Assembly (NCBI RefSeq): GCF_003970695.1 | Contig: NZ_CP034570.1 | Span: 3,224,001 to 3,288,000, forward strand | Direction of reading: 5' to 3' | Length of the DNA: 64,000 nucleotides | Source: Maribacter sp. MJ134 | Lineage (GTDB): Bacteria > Bacteroidota > Bacteroidia > Flavobacteriales > Flavobacteriaceae | Shown: piece by piece, positions 1 through 8,610 of the stretch | Layout of the letters: each line of letters begins with the position of its first letter | Numbering within the stretch: position 1 is the first letter of the stretch | Made by a program: the position numbers and the translations under genes | Notes under the pieces: model-generated | Told to the model about the DNA's origin: nothing | Database searches by the model: none | The model's input: the letters and a program-made list of their open reading frames with translations, nothing else

Positions 1-112
1 CCTGTACCTCGGGATTGTTGTTTTCCGCCTCTTGGATATAGGAGTCCAAGGTCTGGGCATTTGCAGCCAAAACCGATAAAAACCCAAGTGCTATTGTCGC
101 TATTCTTTTCAT
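1..112 (-). CDS. TolC-family outer membrane efflux protein, N-terminal part only
   Basis: The first 37 codons of a gene that runs off the left edge of the window. The translation begins MKRIATIALGFLSVLAANAQ, a clean Sec signal peptide, followed by a segment (LDSYIQEAENNNPEVQ) typical of the first helix of TolC/CusC-like channel proteins. The ATG overlaps the stop codon of the upstream CusA-type pump gene by 4 bp (ATGA), so the two are translationally coupled. TolC-family proteins form the outer membrane exit duct of RND pumps, and the order pump then channel is common in Bacteroidota metal efflux operons. The family call rests on the start of the protein plus context. Confidence 0.7.
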   Translation of the reverse strand, partial: MKRIATIALGFLSVLAANAQTLDSYIQEAENNNPEVQ

Positions 113-3100
113 GCGTTTTGTCTTTTAAGTTGCCATTCGCTTTTCCAACTGTACAATACCGGAACGACCAACAGGGTTATAAGGGCGATCAACATACCCC
201 CAAAAGAGGGAATTGCCATGGGGATCATGATGTCGCTTCCCCTTCCCGTTGATGTCAGTACCGGCAACAATGCTAGAATAGTTGTTGCCGTGGTCATCAA
301 GCAAGGGCGTATTCGTTTTTCCCCTGCTTCGACGACCGAAGCTCGAACCGCTTCCAAGGTATCGGGTTTATTTCGGTCAAAAGTCTGGGTCAGGTAGGTG
401 GCCATGACCACCCCGTCATCCGTTGCAATTCCGAAAAGGGCGATAAAGCCTACCCATACGGCCACACTCAAATTGATGGTATGCATCTGGAACAGGTCAC
501 GAAGATTTTCCCCAAAGAAATTGAAGTTGAGGAACCAATCCTGTCCGTAAAACCATATCATCAAAAACCCTCCCGCAAAAGCGACCGCGATTCCCGTGAA
601 TACCATGAACGAGGTCGCTACGGAACGAAACTGGAAATAAAGAATCAGGAAGATGATGACCAAGGCAAGGGGCACGACCACGGACAAGGTTTTTTCAGCC
701 CGTAGTTGATTTTCATAGGTTCCCGTAAATTGATAGTTGATGCCTTTGGGTACTACCAATTCGCCATTGTCGATTTTTTGTTGGATAAGGGCTTGGGCGT
801 TCTCTACCACATTTACTTCCGCAAAACCATCGAGTTTATCAAAAAGCACATAGCCCACCAAGAAAGTATCCTCACTTTTGATGACCTGCGGCCCCTTCTC
901 ATATCGGATGCTGACCAGTTCGCTCAATGGGACCGGACTGCCCTTGGCCACAGGAACATAGATGTTCTTGATATCCGTTGGATTCTCCCTTAGCTCACGT
1001 GGGTAGCGAACACGGACTCCATATCGTTCCCTTCCCTCGACGGTCTGGGTCAGGGTCATCCCTCCAACGGCCACTTCAAGCACCCGTTGTACATCTTCGA
1101 TTTGGATACCGTATCTGGCAAGTGCTTCCCTATTAATATCGATCAAGAGATAAGGTTTGCCAACAATCCTATCGGCAAATACCGCTTCATCCTTAACACC
1201 TTCAGCTTCTTTTAGAATATTTTCCAATTTAAGCCCAAAAGCTTCGATTTGTTTTAAATCTTGACCCTTGACCTTAATGCCCATTGGTGCACGCATTCCT
1301 GTTTGCAGCATGACCAATCTGGTTTCGATAGGCTGTAATTTGGGTGCGGAAGTAACTCCCGGCAATCTCGTTACCCGAACGATTTCATTCCAGATATCAT
1401 CGGGGGACTGTATCTCCGGTCGCCAGTTGCGGTAGTATTCCCCACCGGAATCTGGAACCAGATCCTCCAAACCGATTTCCGAAAACGATTCAATATCGGA
1501 CTCATTATACTCGGATGTAATATCGTCAAGCTGTGTATTCGGGTTCAGGATGAAATTCCCATCATTTAGGGCAAAAAGTCCGTCCTCGTTAACTTTGAAG
1601 CGTTGTCGTTTTCCATCTTTGCTCAACATGTATTCGGACTTGTACTGAATCATGTTCTCGTACATGGACATTGGTGCGGGGTCGAGCGCAGATTCCGTTC
1701 GACCGGCCTTGCCGACCACAGTTTCAATTTCAGGGATGCTGGCAACGGCCATATCCAACTGCTGTAGTACCCTCTTGTTTTCTTCCACTCCGGCATGGGG
1801 AAGGGATGTCGGCATCAATAGAAACGAACCCTCATTGAGTGCTGGCATAAATTCCTTACCCGTATTTTGCATAATAAGTACCCCAAAAACAACGATAGCC
1901 GTTGGAATGGAAAGGAACAATAGTTTGTTGCGCAACGCCCAGCGAAGGATCCTTGTATAATTTTTTCTAAAGAGGATGAAAAACCCTAACAGCCCAAAAC
2001 ATATCAATCCCACAAAAACAAGGTTCATAAAAATGCTGCGGTCAAATCCCAAGGGTCGCCAATAAGTTGCCAAAAGGAATACGATTGAGGTTGCCGAAAT
2101 AACGATGTTTAAAAAAGTGGCCTGTTTGTCGGTTAAGGAAAATCCCCCGAATAATCGTCCGGCCAATTCAGCGTTCTTTAAAGGACGAACTGTTCCGAAG
2201 GCCATAAGCACCAATCCTAACCAATAACCGTAGACCACTGCGATAAGCCCTGCTACAATAAGTAATACGCTGAACACATAGCCCATAATACTTTTGCTTC
2301 GTTTCTTTCTGAACAAAAAGGCGGCAAAAGGCGGGATAAGAAACAGAGCTACGATGATGGAAGCCGTCAACGCAAAGGTCTTGGTAAATGCCAATGGTCG
2401 AAATAATTTCCCCTCGGCCCCTATCATGGTAAACACGGGGATAAAACTGATAATGGTGGTCATCACGGCCGTAAGAATAGCTCCGGACACTTCCGCTGAT
2501 GCGTTATATACAACTGTATTTATAGGAAGCCCATCATCGTTTTCATCAAGGTGTCGAATAATATTTTCGGAAAGGATGACCCCGACGTCTACCATGGTTC
2601 CAATAGCGATGGCGATGCCAGAAAGGGCCACGATGTTGGCATCTACCCCGAAGAGTTTCATGGCGATAAAAACCATGAGAACCGCCACGGGTAAAAGACC
2701 GGAAATCAAGACGGAGGCCCGAAGATTGAATACCATGATGACGATTACCAAAATCGTAATCAGAATCTCCAAGGTCAAGGCCTCATTGAGCGTACCCAAG
2801 GTTTCCTCTATCAGCTCGGTACGGTCATAGAAAGGCACGATGGTCAATTGTGAGATGCTTCCGTCGCTCAGTTCCTTGGATGGAAGTCCCGAACTAAGTT
2901 CCTTTATCTTCTCTTTCACATTGTTGATGACCTCCAAAGGGTTTGCCCCATATCTGGCCACCACAACGCCACCTACGACTTCCGCTCCTTCCTTATCCAG
3001 AATACCACGTCGTACCGCAGGCCCGAGTGAAACGTTCGCAATATCCTTGACACGGATCGAAGTATAATCTTCCGAGGTTACTACCGCATTTTTAATGTCC

Positions 3101-3876
3101 TCCAAGGATTCCACATAGCCAAGACCCCTTACCAAATATTCGGCCTGATTGATTTCCAAGGTCTGTGCGCCAATATCACGGTTGCTGCTTTTTACCGCAT
3201 TGACCACCTGATGAAGTCCTATGTTGTACTGCTTCATCAATTCAGGATCCACATCGATTTGATATTCCTGTACATAACCTCCAATGGAAGCCACCTCGGA
3301 AACCCCACTTGCAGCGGACAGCGCGTATTTTACATAGTAGTCCTGTACGGTTCTCAGCTCCTGTAAATCCCATCCGCCGGTTACATTTCCATCCTTGTCC
3401 CTGCCTTCCAAAGTGTACCAGTAAATTTGACCCAACCCTGTGGCATCTGGGCCTAAAGCCGGATTAACCCCGTCGGGGAGCAAATTGGTCGGAAGCGAGT
3501 TAAGTTTTTCGAGGATACGGCTACGGCTCCAATAGAATTCGACATCTTCTTCAAAAATGATATAGATACTGGAGAAGCCGAACATGGAGGAACTACGTAT
3601 CGTCCGGACCCCCGGAATGCCCAATAACGAAGTGGTCAACGGATAGGAAATCTGGTCCTCTATATCCTGCGGGGAACGCCCTGTCCATTTGGTAAAAACG
3701 ATTTGTTGGTTCTCGCCAATATCTGGGATGGCATCAACGGCAACAGGGTCGCTTGGCAGAATGCCAGTTTCCCAATTGAATGGTGCGTTGACGGTACCCC
3801 ACCCCACAAAGAGAAGCAGCATGAGTACAGCGACTAACTTATTTTCGATAAGAAATTTGATGCCTTTGTTCAGCAT
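109..3876 (-). CDS. cusA: CusA/CzcA-family heavy-metal efflux RND transporter
   Basis: A 1255-residue inner membrane RND pump of the heavy-metal efflux group, driving Cu(I)/Ag(I) or divalent metals out with the proton gradient. Visible features: an N-terminal membrane helix (residues about 14-36), the porter-domain stretch around RSPQDIEDQISYPLTTSLLG (about 67-86), the transmembrane motif GTMVDVGVILSEN with its acidic relay residues, and the C-terminal GIATDDGVVMATYL segment. It is about 200 residues longer than E. coli CusA. The excess includes a block of four or so extra hydrophobic helices (about 520-650) and an acidic insert (about 745-830), both of which I believe also occur in Bacteroidota homologues. 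The small Cys/Met-rich protein upstream favours copper as substrate, but the metal is inferred. Confidence 0.93.
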   Translation of the reverse strand: MLNKGIKFLIENKLVAVLMLLLFVGWGTVNAPFNWETGILPSDPVAVDAIPDIGENQQIVFTKWTGRSPQDIEDQISYPLTTSLLGIPGVRTIRSSSMFGFSSIYIIFEEDVEFYWSRSRILEKLNSLPTNLLPDGVNPALGPDATGLGQIYWYTLEGRDKDGNVTGGWDLQELRTVQDYYVKYALSAASGVSEVASIGGYVQEYQIDVDPELMKQYNIGLHQVVNAVKSSNRDIGAQTLEINQAEYLVRGLGYVESLEDIKNAVVTSEDYTSIRVKDIANVSLGPAVRRGILDKEGAEVVGGVVVARYGANPLEVINNVKEKIKELSSGLPSKELSDGSISQLTIVPFYDRTELIEETLGTLNEALTLEILITILVIVIMVFNLRASVLISGLLPVAVLMVFIAMKLFGVDANIVALSGIAIAIGTMVDVGVILSENIIRHLDENDDGLPINTVVYNASAEVSGAILTAVMTTIISFIPVFTMIGAEGKLFRPLAFTKTFALTASIIVALFLIPPFAAFLFRKKRSKSIMGYVFSVLLIVAGLIAVVYGYWLGLVLMAFGTVRPLKNAELAGRLFGGFSLTDKQATFLNIVISATSIVFLLATYWRPLGFDRSIFMNLVFVGLICFGLLGFFILFRKNYTRILRWALRNKLLFLSIPTAIVVFGVLIMQNTGKEFMPALNEGSFLLMPTSLPHAGVEENKRVLQQLDMAVASIPEIETVVGKAGRTESALDPAPMSMYENMIQYKSEYMLSKDGKRQRFKVNEDGLFALNDGNFILNPNTQLDDITSEYNESDIESFSEIGLEDLVPDSGGEYYRNWRPEIQSPDDIWNEIVRVTRLPGVTSAPKLQPIETRLVMLQTGMRAPMGIKVKGQDLKQIEAFGLKLENILKEAEGVKDEAVFADRIVGKPYLLIDINREALARYGIQIEDVQRVLEVAVGGMTLTQTVEGRERYGVRVRYPRELRENPTDIKNIYVPVAKGSPVPLSELVSIRYEKGPQVIKSEDTFLVGYVLFDKLDGFAEVNVVENAQALIQQKIDNGELVVPKGINYQFTGTYENQLRAEKTLSVVVPLALVIIFLILYFQFRSVATSFMVFTGIAVAFAGGFLMIWFYGQDWFLNFNFFGENLRDLFQMHTINLSVAVWVGFIALFGIATDDGVVMATYLTQTFDRNKPDTLEAVRASVVEAGEKRIRPCLMTTATTILALLPVLTSTGRGSDIMIPMAIPSFGGMLIALITLLVVPVLYSWKSEWQLKRQNA

Positions 3877-3985
3877 AGAAATTGATTATTAAACATTTAG
3901 AAACCGTGTGAATAGAAAACACACGAACAACAGGTTTTGCCCAATACAGCGGTTGCCGTTGGGCTAATTTTCTAAAGTTTAAAAA

Positions 3986-4408
3986 TCAAATGAGGAAAGT
4001 CTGATCTAGGATTTGGACATCCCGTATCAGCGGTGGGGGCGAATAATCCCTAAAGGGAACTACGTTTTCATCAAGCCCTTCAAAGAGGTTTATGTAGGAA
4101 TAAATAAAAGAGGCAACAAACAGTTGTTGGTCAAATGAAAGTTGGTCAAAGGATATTTTCAGATCGTCTTGACCTTCAACAACAACTTCCACGTCTGAAC
4201 AGCAATCCATTTCCATCTCCATCACGGCGCATTCGCTAGAGGATTTTGACATTTCGGCCTTCATCATGCAGGTGTTCACGCTATCGAAAATGCTGAAATC
4301 TACCAAATGGTCGCCACAGTAGTGCATATCCACCGAAAAGGACATGGTGGAGAACAGCACGATAAGTGCCATCGAAAGGGATGCTATTTTGCGAAATGCT
4401 TCTTTCAT
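3986..4408 (-). CDS. HYC_CC_PP-type small secreted metal-associated protein
   Basis: About 140 residues from the chosen ATG at 4408 (MKEAFRKIASLSMALIVLFS), which places a signal peptide or membrane anchor directly at the N terminus; an upstream in-frame start would add 33 residues in front of it. The mature part carries HYCGD, a Cys/Met-rich middle (NTCMMKAEMSKSSSECAVME, then DCCSD) and a late SPPPL motif, the pattern that gives the HYC_CC_PP family its name. Such proteins commonly precede CusA-type pumps in Flavobacteria and are presumed periplasmic metal-binding accessories. It lies 109 bp upstream of cusA on the same strand, so co-transcription is likely. The biochemical role is not established. 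Confidence 0.75.
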   Translation of the reverse strand: MKEAFRKIASLSMALIVLFSTMSFSVDMHYCGDHLVDFSIFDSVNTCMMKAEMSKSSSECAVMEMEMDCCSDVEVVVEGQDDLKISFDQLSFDQQLFVASFIYSYINLFEGLDENVVPFRDYSPPPLIRDVQILDQTFLI

Positions 4409-4827
4409 CTGCTTTGCAAAGGTACAAAATTTCGGAATTTGTTTTTTTGCTTTAATAAAAGTTTGGGTAACGCTATCGAAACACTGACGATAATCTAAAA
4501 TGTTCAAAATAAATTTGTTTCATAAGACTTGATGTTGATTTAACTGCACCCAAAACGAAAGTTTTTAAGAAAATTACTATTTTAAGTTTCTCGAATCCAT
4601 GTCTTTTAAAGCCAGTTTTAGTAAATCTTAGAGCCGCCCAAGAGGAGTGATTTGAGGTATCACATTTTGTGATACCTACTGCATTTACTATGCTAAACAT
4701 CGTACTGATTCCCTCTTTATAGCGCGAAACCCTGTTTTAAGTGTGATTATTAGGAATTTATTTTTCATTTAGTTTCATCTGTTTTCAAGTTTGGAAACAC
4801 CGAAAATCATTTGCTATATTGGGATCT
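4409..4827. other. Intergenic region between efflux operon and HTH gene
   Basis: No convincing gene in this 419-bp AT-rich stretch between divergent genes. Its only clear structure is the palindrome at 4655-4677 listed separately. Promoters for both flanking genes should lie here, but I could not pick a strong Bacteroidota -33/-7 pair with confidence. Confidence 0.5.
4655..4677. promoter_or_regulatory. Operator-like perfect palindrome
   Basis: Two 10-bp arms (AGGTATCACA and TGTGATACCT) form a perfect inverted repeat around a 3-bp TTT centre, the geometry of a site for a dimeric HTH repressor. It lies between the efflux operon (starting 4408, minus strand) and the HTH gene at 4828 (plus strand), so either could be the target. 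It is not followed by a T-run, so a terminator is unlikely. Confidence 0.45.
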
Positions 4828-5109
4828 ATGAATGTTATCTGCATCGAAGAAAAAGCTTTTGATAACCTATTGGATAGGATGTTCAAGTATGTCCGATCCC
4901 AACTGGAAACCAACACAGTCGATAAATGGATCGACAAAAAAGATGCGAAGCGTTTACTGAGAATAAAATCAGATACCACCCTTCAAAAATTGCGGGATGA
5001 AGGCCAGATAAGGTATTCACAACCCGAAAAAAAGCATATCCTTTACGACCGGGATTCCATCAACGCTTATCTTGAGGCGCATGCCATGGAGCCTTTCAAT
5101 ATCAAATAA
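4828..5109 (+). CDS. Excisionase-like helix-turn-helix DNA-binding protein
   Basis: About 93 residues from the ATG at 4828 (an in-frame TTG lies three codons earlier). The N-terminal half is helical and charged; the second half (DAKRLLRIKSDTTLQKLRDE...LYDRDSINAYLE) has the winged-helix layout of the HTH_17/excisionase family in Bacteroidota. The central DKWIDKKDA pattern matches IDKWIKSNEV in the HTH protein at 40736-41023, so the two are relatives carried on neighbouring elements. It precedes mobC/mobB and the integrase of element A, which fits a role in excision or regulation of mobilisation, but no direct function is known. Confidence 0.75.
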   Translation: MNVICIEEKAFDNLLDRMFKYVRSQLETNTVDKWIDKKDAKRLLRIKSDTTLQKLRDEGQIRYSQPEKKHILYDRDSINAYLEAHAMEPFNIK

Positions 5110-5491
5110 TTTCCCTTACCTCAACTGGAGTTCGAAAATCTTCAGTACATACTTTTTCTCATTATGTTTCTTTGAAGAATAAACCCTCAAAAATGGGGTT
5201 TACTTTAACCAAAGTATCATTACATATCCTTTAATTAGGACATCGACTTGTTCTGCCATGTTCCTGCGGAAGTTCAAAAATATTCCACTCCAAGACTTCC
5301 CGAACGAACCGCTTCGCCGGTTCGCATTCGGGGCCTTTCCGTTCCAGATTTTCGAACCCCCTCGTCACCGCGTAAAAACCCAAGCGGCGAAAAAGCCGCT
5401 TGCCTTTTCCTCCCCCTACCCACAAATATTTTGGATATTTCCCAAAATCCGTAGTTTTTTTGACTCCATATTAGACCAGATAATTTACTCG

Positions 5492-5527
5492 ATTGGTCTT
5501 AAATGGTCTCTATTGGTCTTAAATGGT
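5492..5527. repeat. Tandem direct repeat upstream of mobilisation genes
   Basis: The 16-mer ATTGGTCTTAAATGGT occurs at 5492-5507 and 5512-5527, 20 bp apart start to start. Tandem sites of this size near mobilisation or excision genes often bind accessory DNA-binding proteins. The protein involved here is unknown; the HTH protein at 4828 is a candidate. Confidence 0.5.
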
Positions 5528-5585
5528 TTTACGACTTAAAATATTGATAATTAGACTATTATAATTCAATTTCATGTATTATATT

Positions 5586-5650
5586 TATCCACGTAGGTGG
5601 ATAGCAAGTGATGTTTTGCGCACCGCAAAAACGCCTACTTCTGACGAAGT
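5586..5650. other. Candidate origin of transfer (oriT) of element A
   Basis: Directly upstream of mobC lie two adjacent inverted repeats: TATCCAC/GTGGATA (5586-5592 and 5597-5603) and TTTTGCG/CGCAAAA (5614-5620 and 5624-5630). Mobilisation origins usually sit next to mobC and the relaxase gene and contain such hairpins beside the nick site. The nick position cannot be read from sequence alone. Confidence 0.4.
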
Positions 5651-5676
5651 GAAAAACGATAAAATCGGTTTAATAA

Positions 5677-6066
5677 ATGGCTAGTAACAAAGGTGGTAGA
5701 AAACGTCTCGGGGACAAGAAAAGGGAGCATGCCATAACGCTCAGGTTCAACGGTACGGAACTGGAAAAAGTGAAGAGCATCCTTCAATCCTATAATCTCG
5801 ATTTTGGAAAAAGGGGAACGGTCGGCCCTTTTCTAAGAAAGCTCATTTTGAACGGAAAAACTACAAAGGAAAAACGTATTCCCGATGGCTTCTCGAACCT
5901 CAGTTACCAGATCAATAAGATAGGCACCAACATCAATCAACTCGTCAAGGTTGCCAACTACAAGAACATACGTAGCCCGAACGCTAACCTTGAAAGGGAA
6001 ATCAAAAAAGCTAGTCAACTAATGCTCGAATTGATAGAAACAATCAACACCAAAAACCAAAAATGA
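5677..6066 (+). CDS. mobC: MobC-family relaxosome accessory protein
   Basis: 129 residues. A basic N terminus (KGGRKRLGDKKREHAITLRF) resembles a ribbon-helix-helix DNA-binding start, followed by the MobC-type segment NLSYQINKIGTNINQLVKVAN near residues 75-95, which is the family hallmark. MobC proteins help the relaxase bind and open oriT. The gene overlaps the relaxase gene by 4 bp (ATGA), the standard coupled arrangement of mobilisation modules in Bacteroidota. Confidence 0.9.
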   Translation: MASNKGGRKRLGDKKREHAITLRFNGTELEKVKSILQSYNLDFGKRGTVGPFLRKLILNGKTTKEKRIPDGFSNLSYQINKIGTNINQLVKVANYKNIRSPNANLEREIKKASQLMLELIETINTKNQK

Positions 6067-8348
6067 TAGCAAGGGTACTTTATCGGAAAAGTGTACAGGG
6101 CGTGCTGAAGTATGTCTTGGGCAAAGAAGAAAGTACCGTACTCGGTTTTCAGAATACCTATTCCGATACGGATACCAACATGAAGTTTTTCGGTAGGGTG
6201 TTGTACCATCTTGGCAATCGGCACGATTCCGAAAAACGGTATGCGCATATTTCACTTAATCTTCCCCGTGGCGAGAACTTGAACGACAGGGAGTTTTTTG
6301 AACTCTCCAAAAAGTATATGGAACACATGGGCTATGGCGAACAGCCCTATGTCGTTATCCGTCATCACGATACCAAACACGAGCATGTGCATATCGTCTC
6401 GTCCACCATCAAGGAAGACTGTTTGCAGATCAACCTTTCCAATGATATCAGGAGGAGCATAGCGACCCAGAAATACCTCGAAAAAGAGTTCGATCTTTCC
6501 CCATCTCCCGATACAAAGCAGACCAAGGAACTTCCGAAATACGAAATGCCCGAATTCCGGAACCGGGACATTAACGGGGTCAGGTTCTATATACAGGACA
6601 TCGTAAACAACACCATACAGAAGTACAAGGTGCGAAGTTTTAAGGAACTTGAAGAACGCCTTAAAGACCATCATATTGAGGTAAAGACGGTCGAGCGAAA
6701 TGGAAGGCTAGGAGTATCCTATGGAGTCGCAGTAAAGGATGGATACAAATCGAGGTTCATCAACGGCTATACCGTGCATCCACAGTTGAGCGGGCCAAAA
6801 CTGCAAAAGGTCTTCGAGCAGAACCAAAGCTCGAAACTATTGCCGATGGTCAAAAGACGACTGGAAAAACAACTGCAAACCACTTACGAACTATTCAAGA
6901 CGATAGACCCCGAACATCTGCCCGACATTCTGGAATCCTATCAAAAACTGGATTGCAAGGTCGATTATGATGAGGAAGAAAAAGCAGTTGACTTTACCAT
7001 TTATGACAAATCTGGCTATGTCCTGAAGGCCAAAGAAATAGCGACCCGTATCGGAATCCGAAAGAACCCCGAAAAGTTCAAGACCGAAAACACCGAGATG
7101 GATGCAGAAAGTAAACAGCTGAAACTGGAGCTTCAAAAATGCATCAAGGAAGCCTATGAAGAGACTTATCAAAATTCGGGAAGAAAACTACTTTTCTCCG
7201 AACATATCGATAGGCTAAGTGTAAAACCATTGGTCAAGGAAATAACAAGATCGGAACGTTTTCTATTTCTAAAAAAGTACCTGTATATCGATAACAGAAG
7301 AATGGGCAATATGCTACAGGAACAGTACGATATTGTAAAGGACAAGCTATCCGTTAAGGAATCTGTCAAGGAAGAACAGCAATTAATAAGGAAGGCCGAA
7401 CTTATAATACAGGCTAGCGACAAGCGGTTATTCGATACGCCAAACCAACGAAAAATCCTTTTCGAGCTAGTTCGAAGCCTCGGCACCGATTACGGTAGGG
7501 GCATGCTCCGATTTTCGAATTCCCATCGACATCAAGTAAAACTAAACTTGGGCCAAATACAGTTGCCCAAGCAAATCGACTTTTACGCTTCCCCAAGCTT
7601 TATCAGGGAAAACGAAAAAATATTGGACGGACTTTTGAACGACAGAACAGAAAAAGAGATCAGCCCAAGTCCGACGGCGATATTCCTGCCCTTGATGTTC
7701 CCGAACCTTTACGGGGCCATGGCACAGAAATACAGGCAACGGTTCGAATGGTTGAGCTTGAAGTCATATCACAAATATGCAGAACGCATGCAGATATCCT
7801 TCGAGAAATCTCCGAAGGATTATGTAGAGTTCTTCAATGCCAAAGGCTTCTACTTTGAGAAAAGGGAGGATAGGCTTTGCATCGGTTCGATATATTCCAA
7901 GTATCCGGTAAGCGTTCCGATTTCACCAAAAACACAGGCCTATCTGGAATCATCGACCGACTTGAACAGGGTTTTAGGCGGGCAAACAAAAATCTTGGCA
8001 AACATCGAGACATCCGGACGGAATAATCTGAAAAGTCTTTGGGCGGGTCATTTGGTGGAGACAGGGCAATATAAGAAGGCGGCCTATCTCTTCGTATTGG
8101 ACGGGGTAAGACCGAATCTCCCATTGCAGCAATTGGAAGATCATATGCAGAACGGGTTGAAGGAAGCCTTGGTTACTATCTCCCAAAAGCAAGTGAGCAG
8201 AAAACAGGCGCATCTACTTCGAAAAGGTGTATACGCACTTGGCAATATGTTGGGAAGCAATAGTTTTAGAGAAGAAGAAATGTTCAACGGCTTTAAGGAT
8301 GAATTGACCGATTACTCAAAATATAAAGGCAAGTGGCTTTCGATGTGA
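6063..8348 (+). CDS. mobB: MobB-type relaxase / mobilisation nuclease
   Basis: 761-residue relaxase of the MOBP-like group common in Bacteroidota. It nicks DNA at oriT and covalently leads the strand into the recipient. The histidine cluster H101-H102-D103-x2-H106-x-H108-x-H110 is the metal-binding three-histidine motif; a candidate catalytic Tyr lies at residue 17 (GVLKYVLGKE). The region after about residue 280 is long, charged and not recognisable to me. Translation is coupled to mobC. It belongs to element A, which has its own integrase but no conjugation genes in this window, so transfer may depend on a helper such as element B. Confidence 0.9.
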   Translation: MIARVLYRKSVQGVLKYVLGKEESTVLGFQNTYSDTDTNMKFFGRVLYHLGNRHDSEKRYAHISLNLPRGENLNDREFFELSKKYMEHMGYGEQPYVVIRHHDTKHEHVHIVSSTIKEDCLQINLSNDIRRSIATQKYLEKEFDLSPSPDTKQTKELPKYEMPEFRNRDINGVRFYIQDIVNNTIQKYKVRSFKELEERLKDHHIEVKTVERNGRLGVSYGVAVKDGYKSRFINGYTVHPQLSGPKLQKVFEQNQSSKLLPMVKRRLEKQLQTTYELFKTIDPEHLPDILESYQKLDCKVDYDEEEKAVDFTIYDKSGYVLKAKEIATRIGIRKNPEKFKTENTEMDAESKQLKLELQKCIKEAYEETYQNSGRKLLFSEHIDRLSVKPLVKEITRSERFLFLKKYLYIDNRRMGNMLQEQYDIVKDKLSVKESVKEEQQLIRKAELIIQASDKRLFDTPNQRKILFELVRSLGTDYGRGMLRFSNSHRHQVKLNLGQIQLPKQIDFYASPSFIRENEKILDGLLNDRTEKEISPSPTAIFLPLMFPNLYGAMAQKYRQRFEWLSLKSYHKYAERMQISFEKSPKDYVEFFNAKGFYFEKREDRLCIGSIYSKYPVSVPISPKTQAYLESSTDLNRVLGGQTKILANIETSGRNNLKSLWAGHLVETGQYKKAAYLFVLDGVRPNLPLQQLEDHMQNGLKEALVTISQKQVSRKQAHLLRKGVYALGNMLGSNSFREEEMFNGFKDELTDYSKYKGKWLSM

Positions 8349-8610
8349 ATCCCAAAGGGAATTCGTTCAAAGAATTTAGCACCCTAAAGGATGCTTTTTG
8401 TGGATAGGGAGAGAAAAGAGATGGTGTGCCGAGCCAAGTTCGGTTTGCGCCCTACGGAGTTTCTTCTTTACGCTTACCTGTCGGGACGCTAAAGAAACTC
8501 CGCAGGATCCACGCGCAGGTAAGTTATGGTAAGATTTGGGGTAGGACGAAAAACGGTTCCAAGAAGTATGTTGATGGAATTTTAACCTGATTTACGAAAC
8601 TTTAATAGAC
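8349..8610. other. Non-coding region with large inverted repeats
   Basis: No gene seen. An 11-bp perfect inverted repeat (CGGAGTTTCTT at 8455-8465, AAGAAACTCCG at 8492-8502) could form a stem with a 26-nt loop. Just after it, 8513-8540 is one arm of a long inverted repeat whose partner lies beyond the integrase at 10213-10240. Confidence 0.5.
8513..8540. repeat. Left arm of 28-bp distant inverted repeat
   Basis: The 28-mer at 8513-8540 (starting GCGCAGGTAAGTTATGG) is the reverse complement of 10213-10240 with one mismatch. The arms flank integrase A and the first tRNA core. Both copies also have GCAGGATCC nearby. The two arms belong to different elements if the core marks the boundary, which suggests a related end or transfer sequence shared by elements A and B. 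Confidence 0.75.

Larger units (their letters stand above)
5110..5676. other. Long non-coding region upstream of mobC
   Basis: 567 bp without a supportable gene. A GC-rich part (about 5240-5420) holds two stable hairpins: GAACCG/CGGTTC at 5306-5323 and AAGCGGC/GCCGCTT at 5382-5401, the second followed by a short T-rich stretch. An AT-rich part has a tandem direct repeat (5492-5527), and the last 100 bp has oriT-like inverted repeats (5586-5632). Open frames here are short and have no recognisable domain. Confidence 0.5.

Noticed and set aside
2294-2830. 178-codon open frame on the plus strand inside cusA
   Set aside because: Antisense to a clear RND pump gene; the translation has no recognisable domain and reflects codon bias of the real gene.
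5382-5406. Intrinsic terminator in the region before mobC
   Set aside because: The hairpin is strong but the T-run is short and interrupted and no gene ends nearby; described only as a hairpin.
5258-5539. Open frame over the GC-rich hairpin region
   Set aside because: The translation looks random, there are overlapping frames on both strands, and the DNA is dominated by hairpins.
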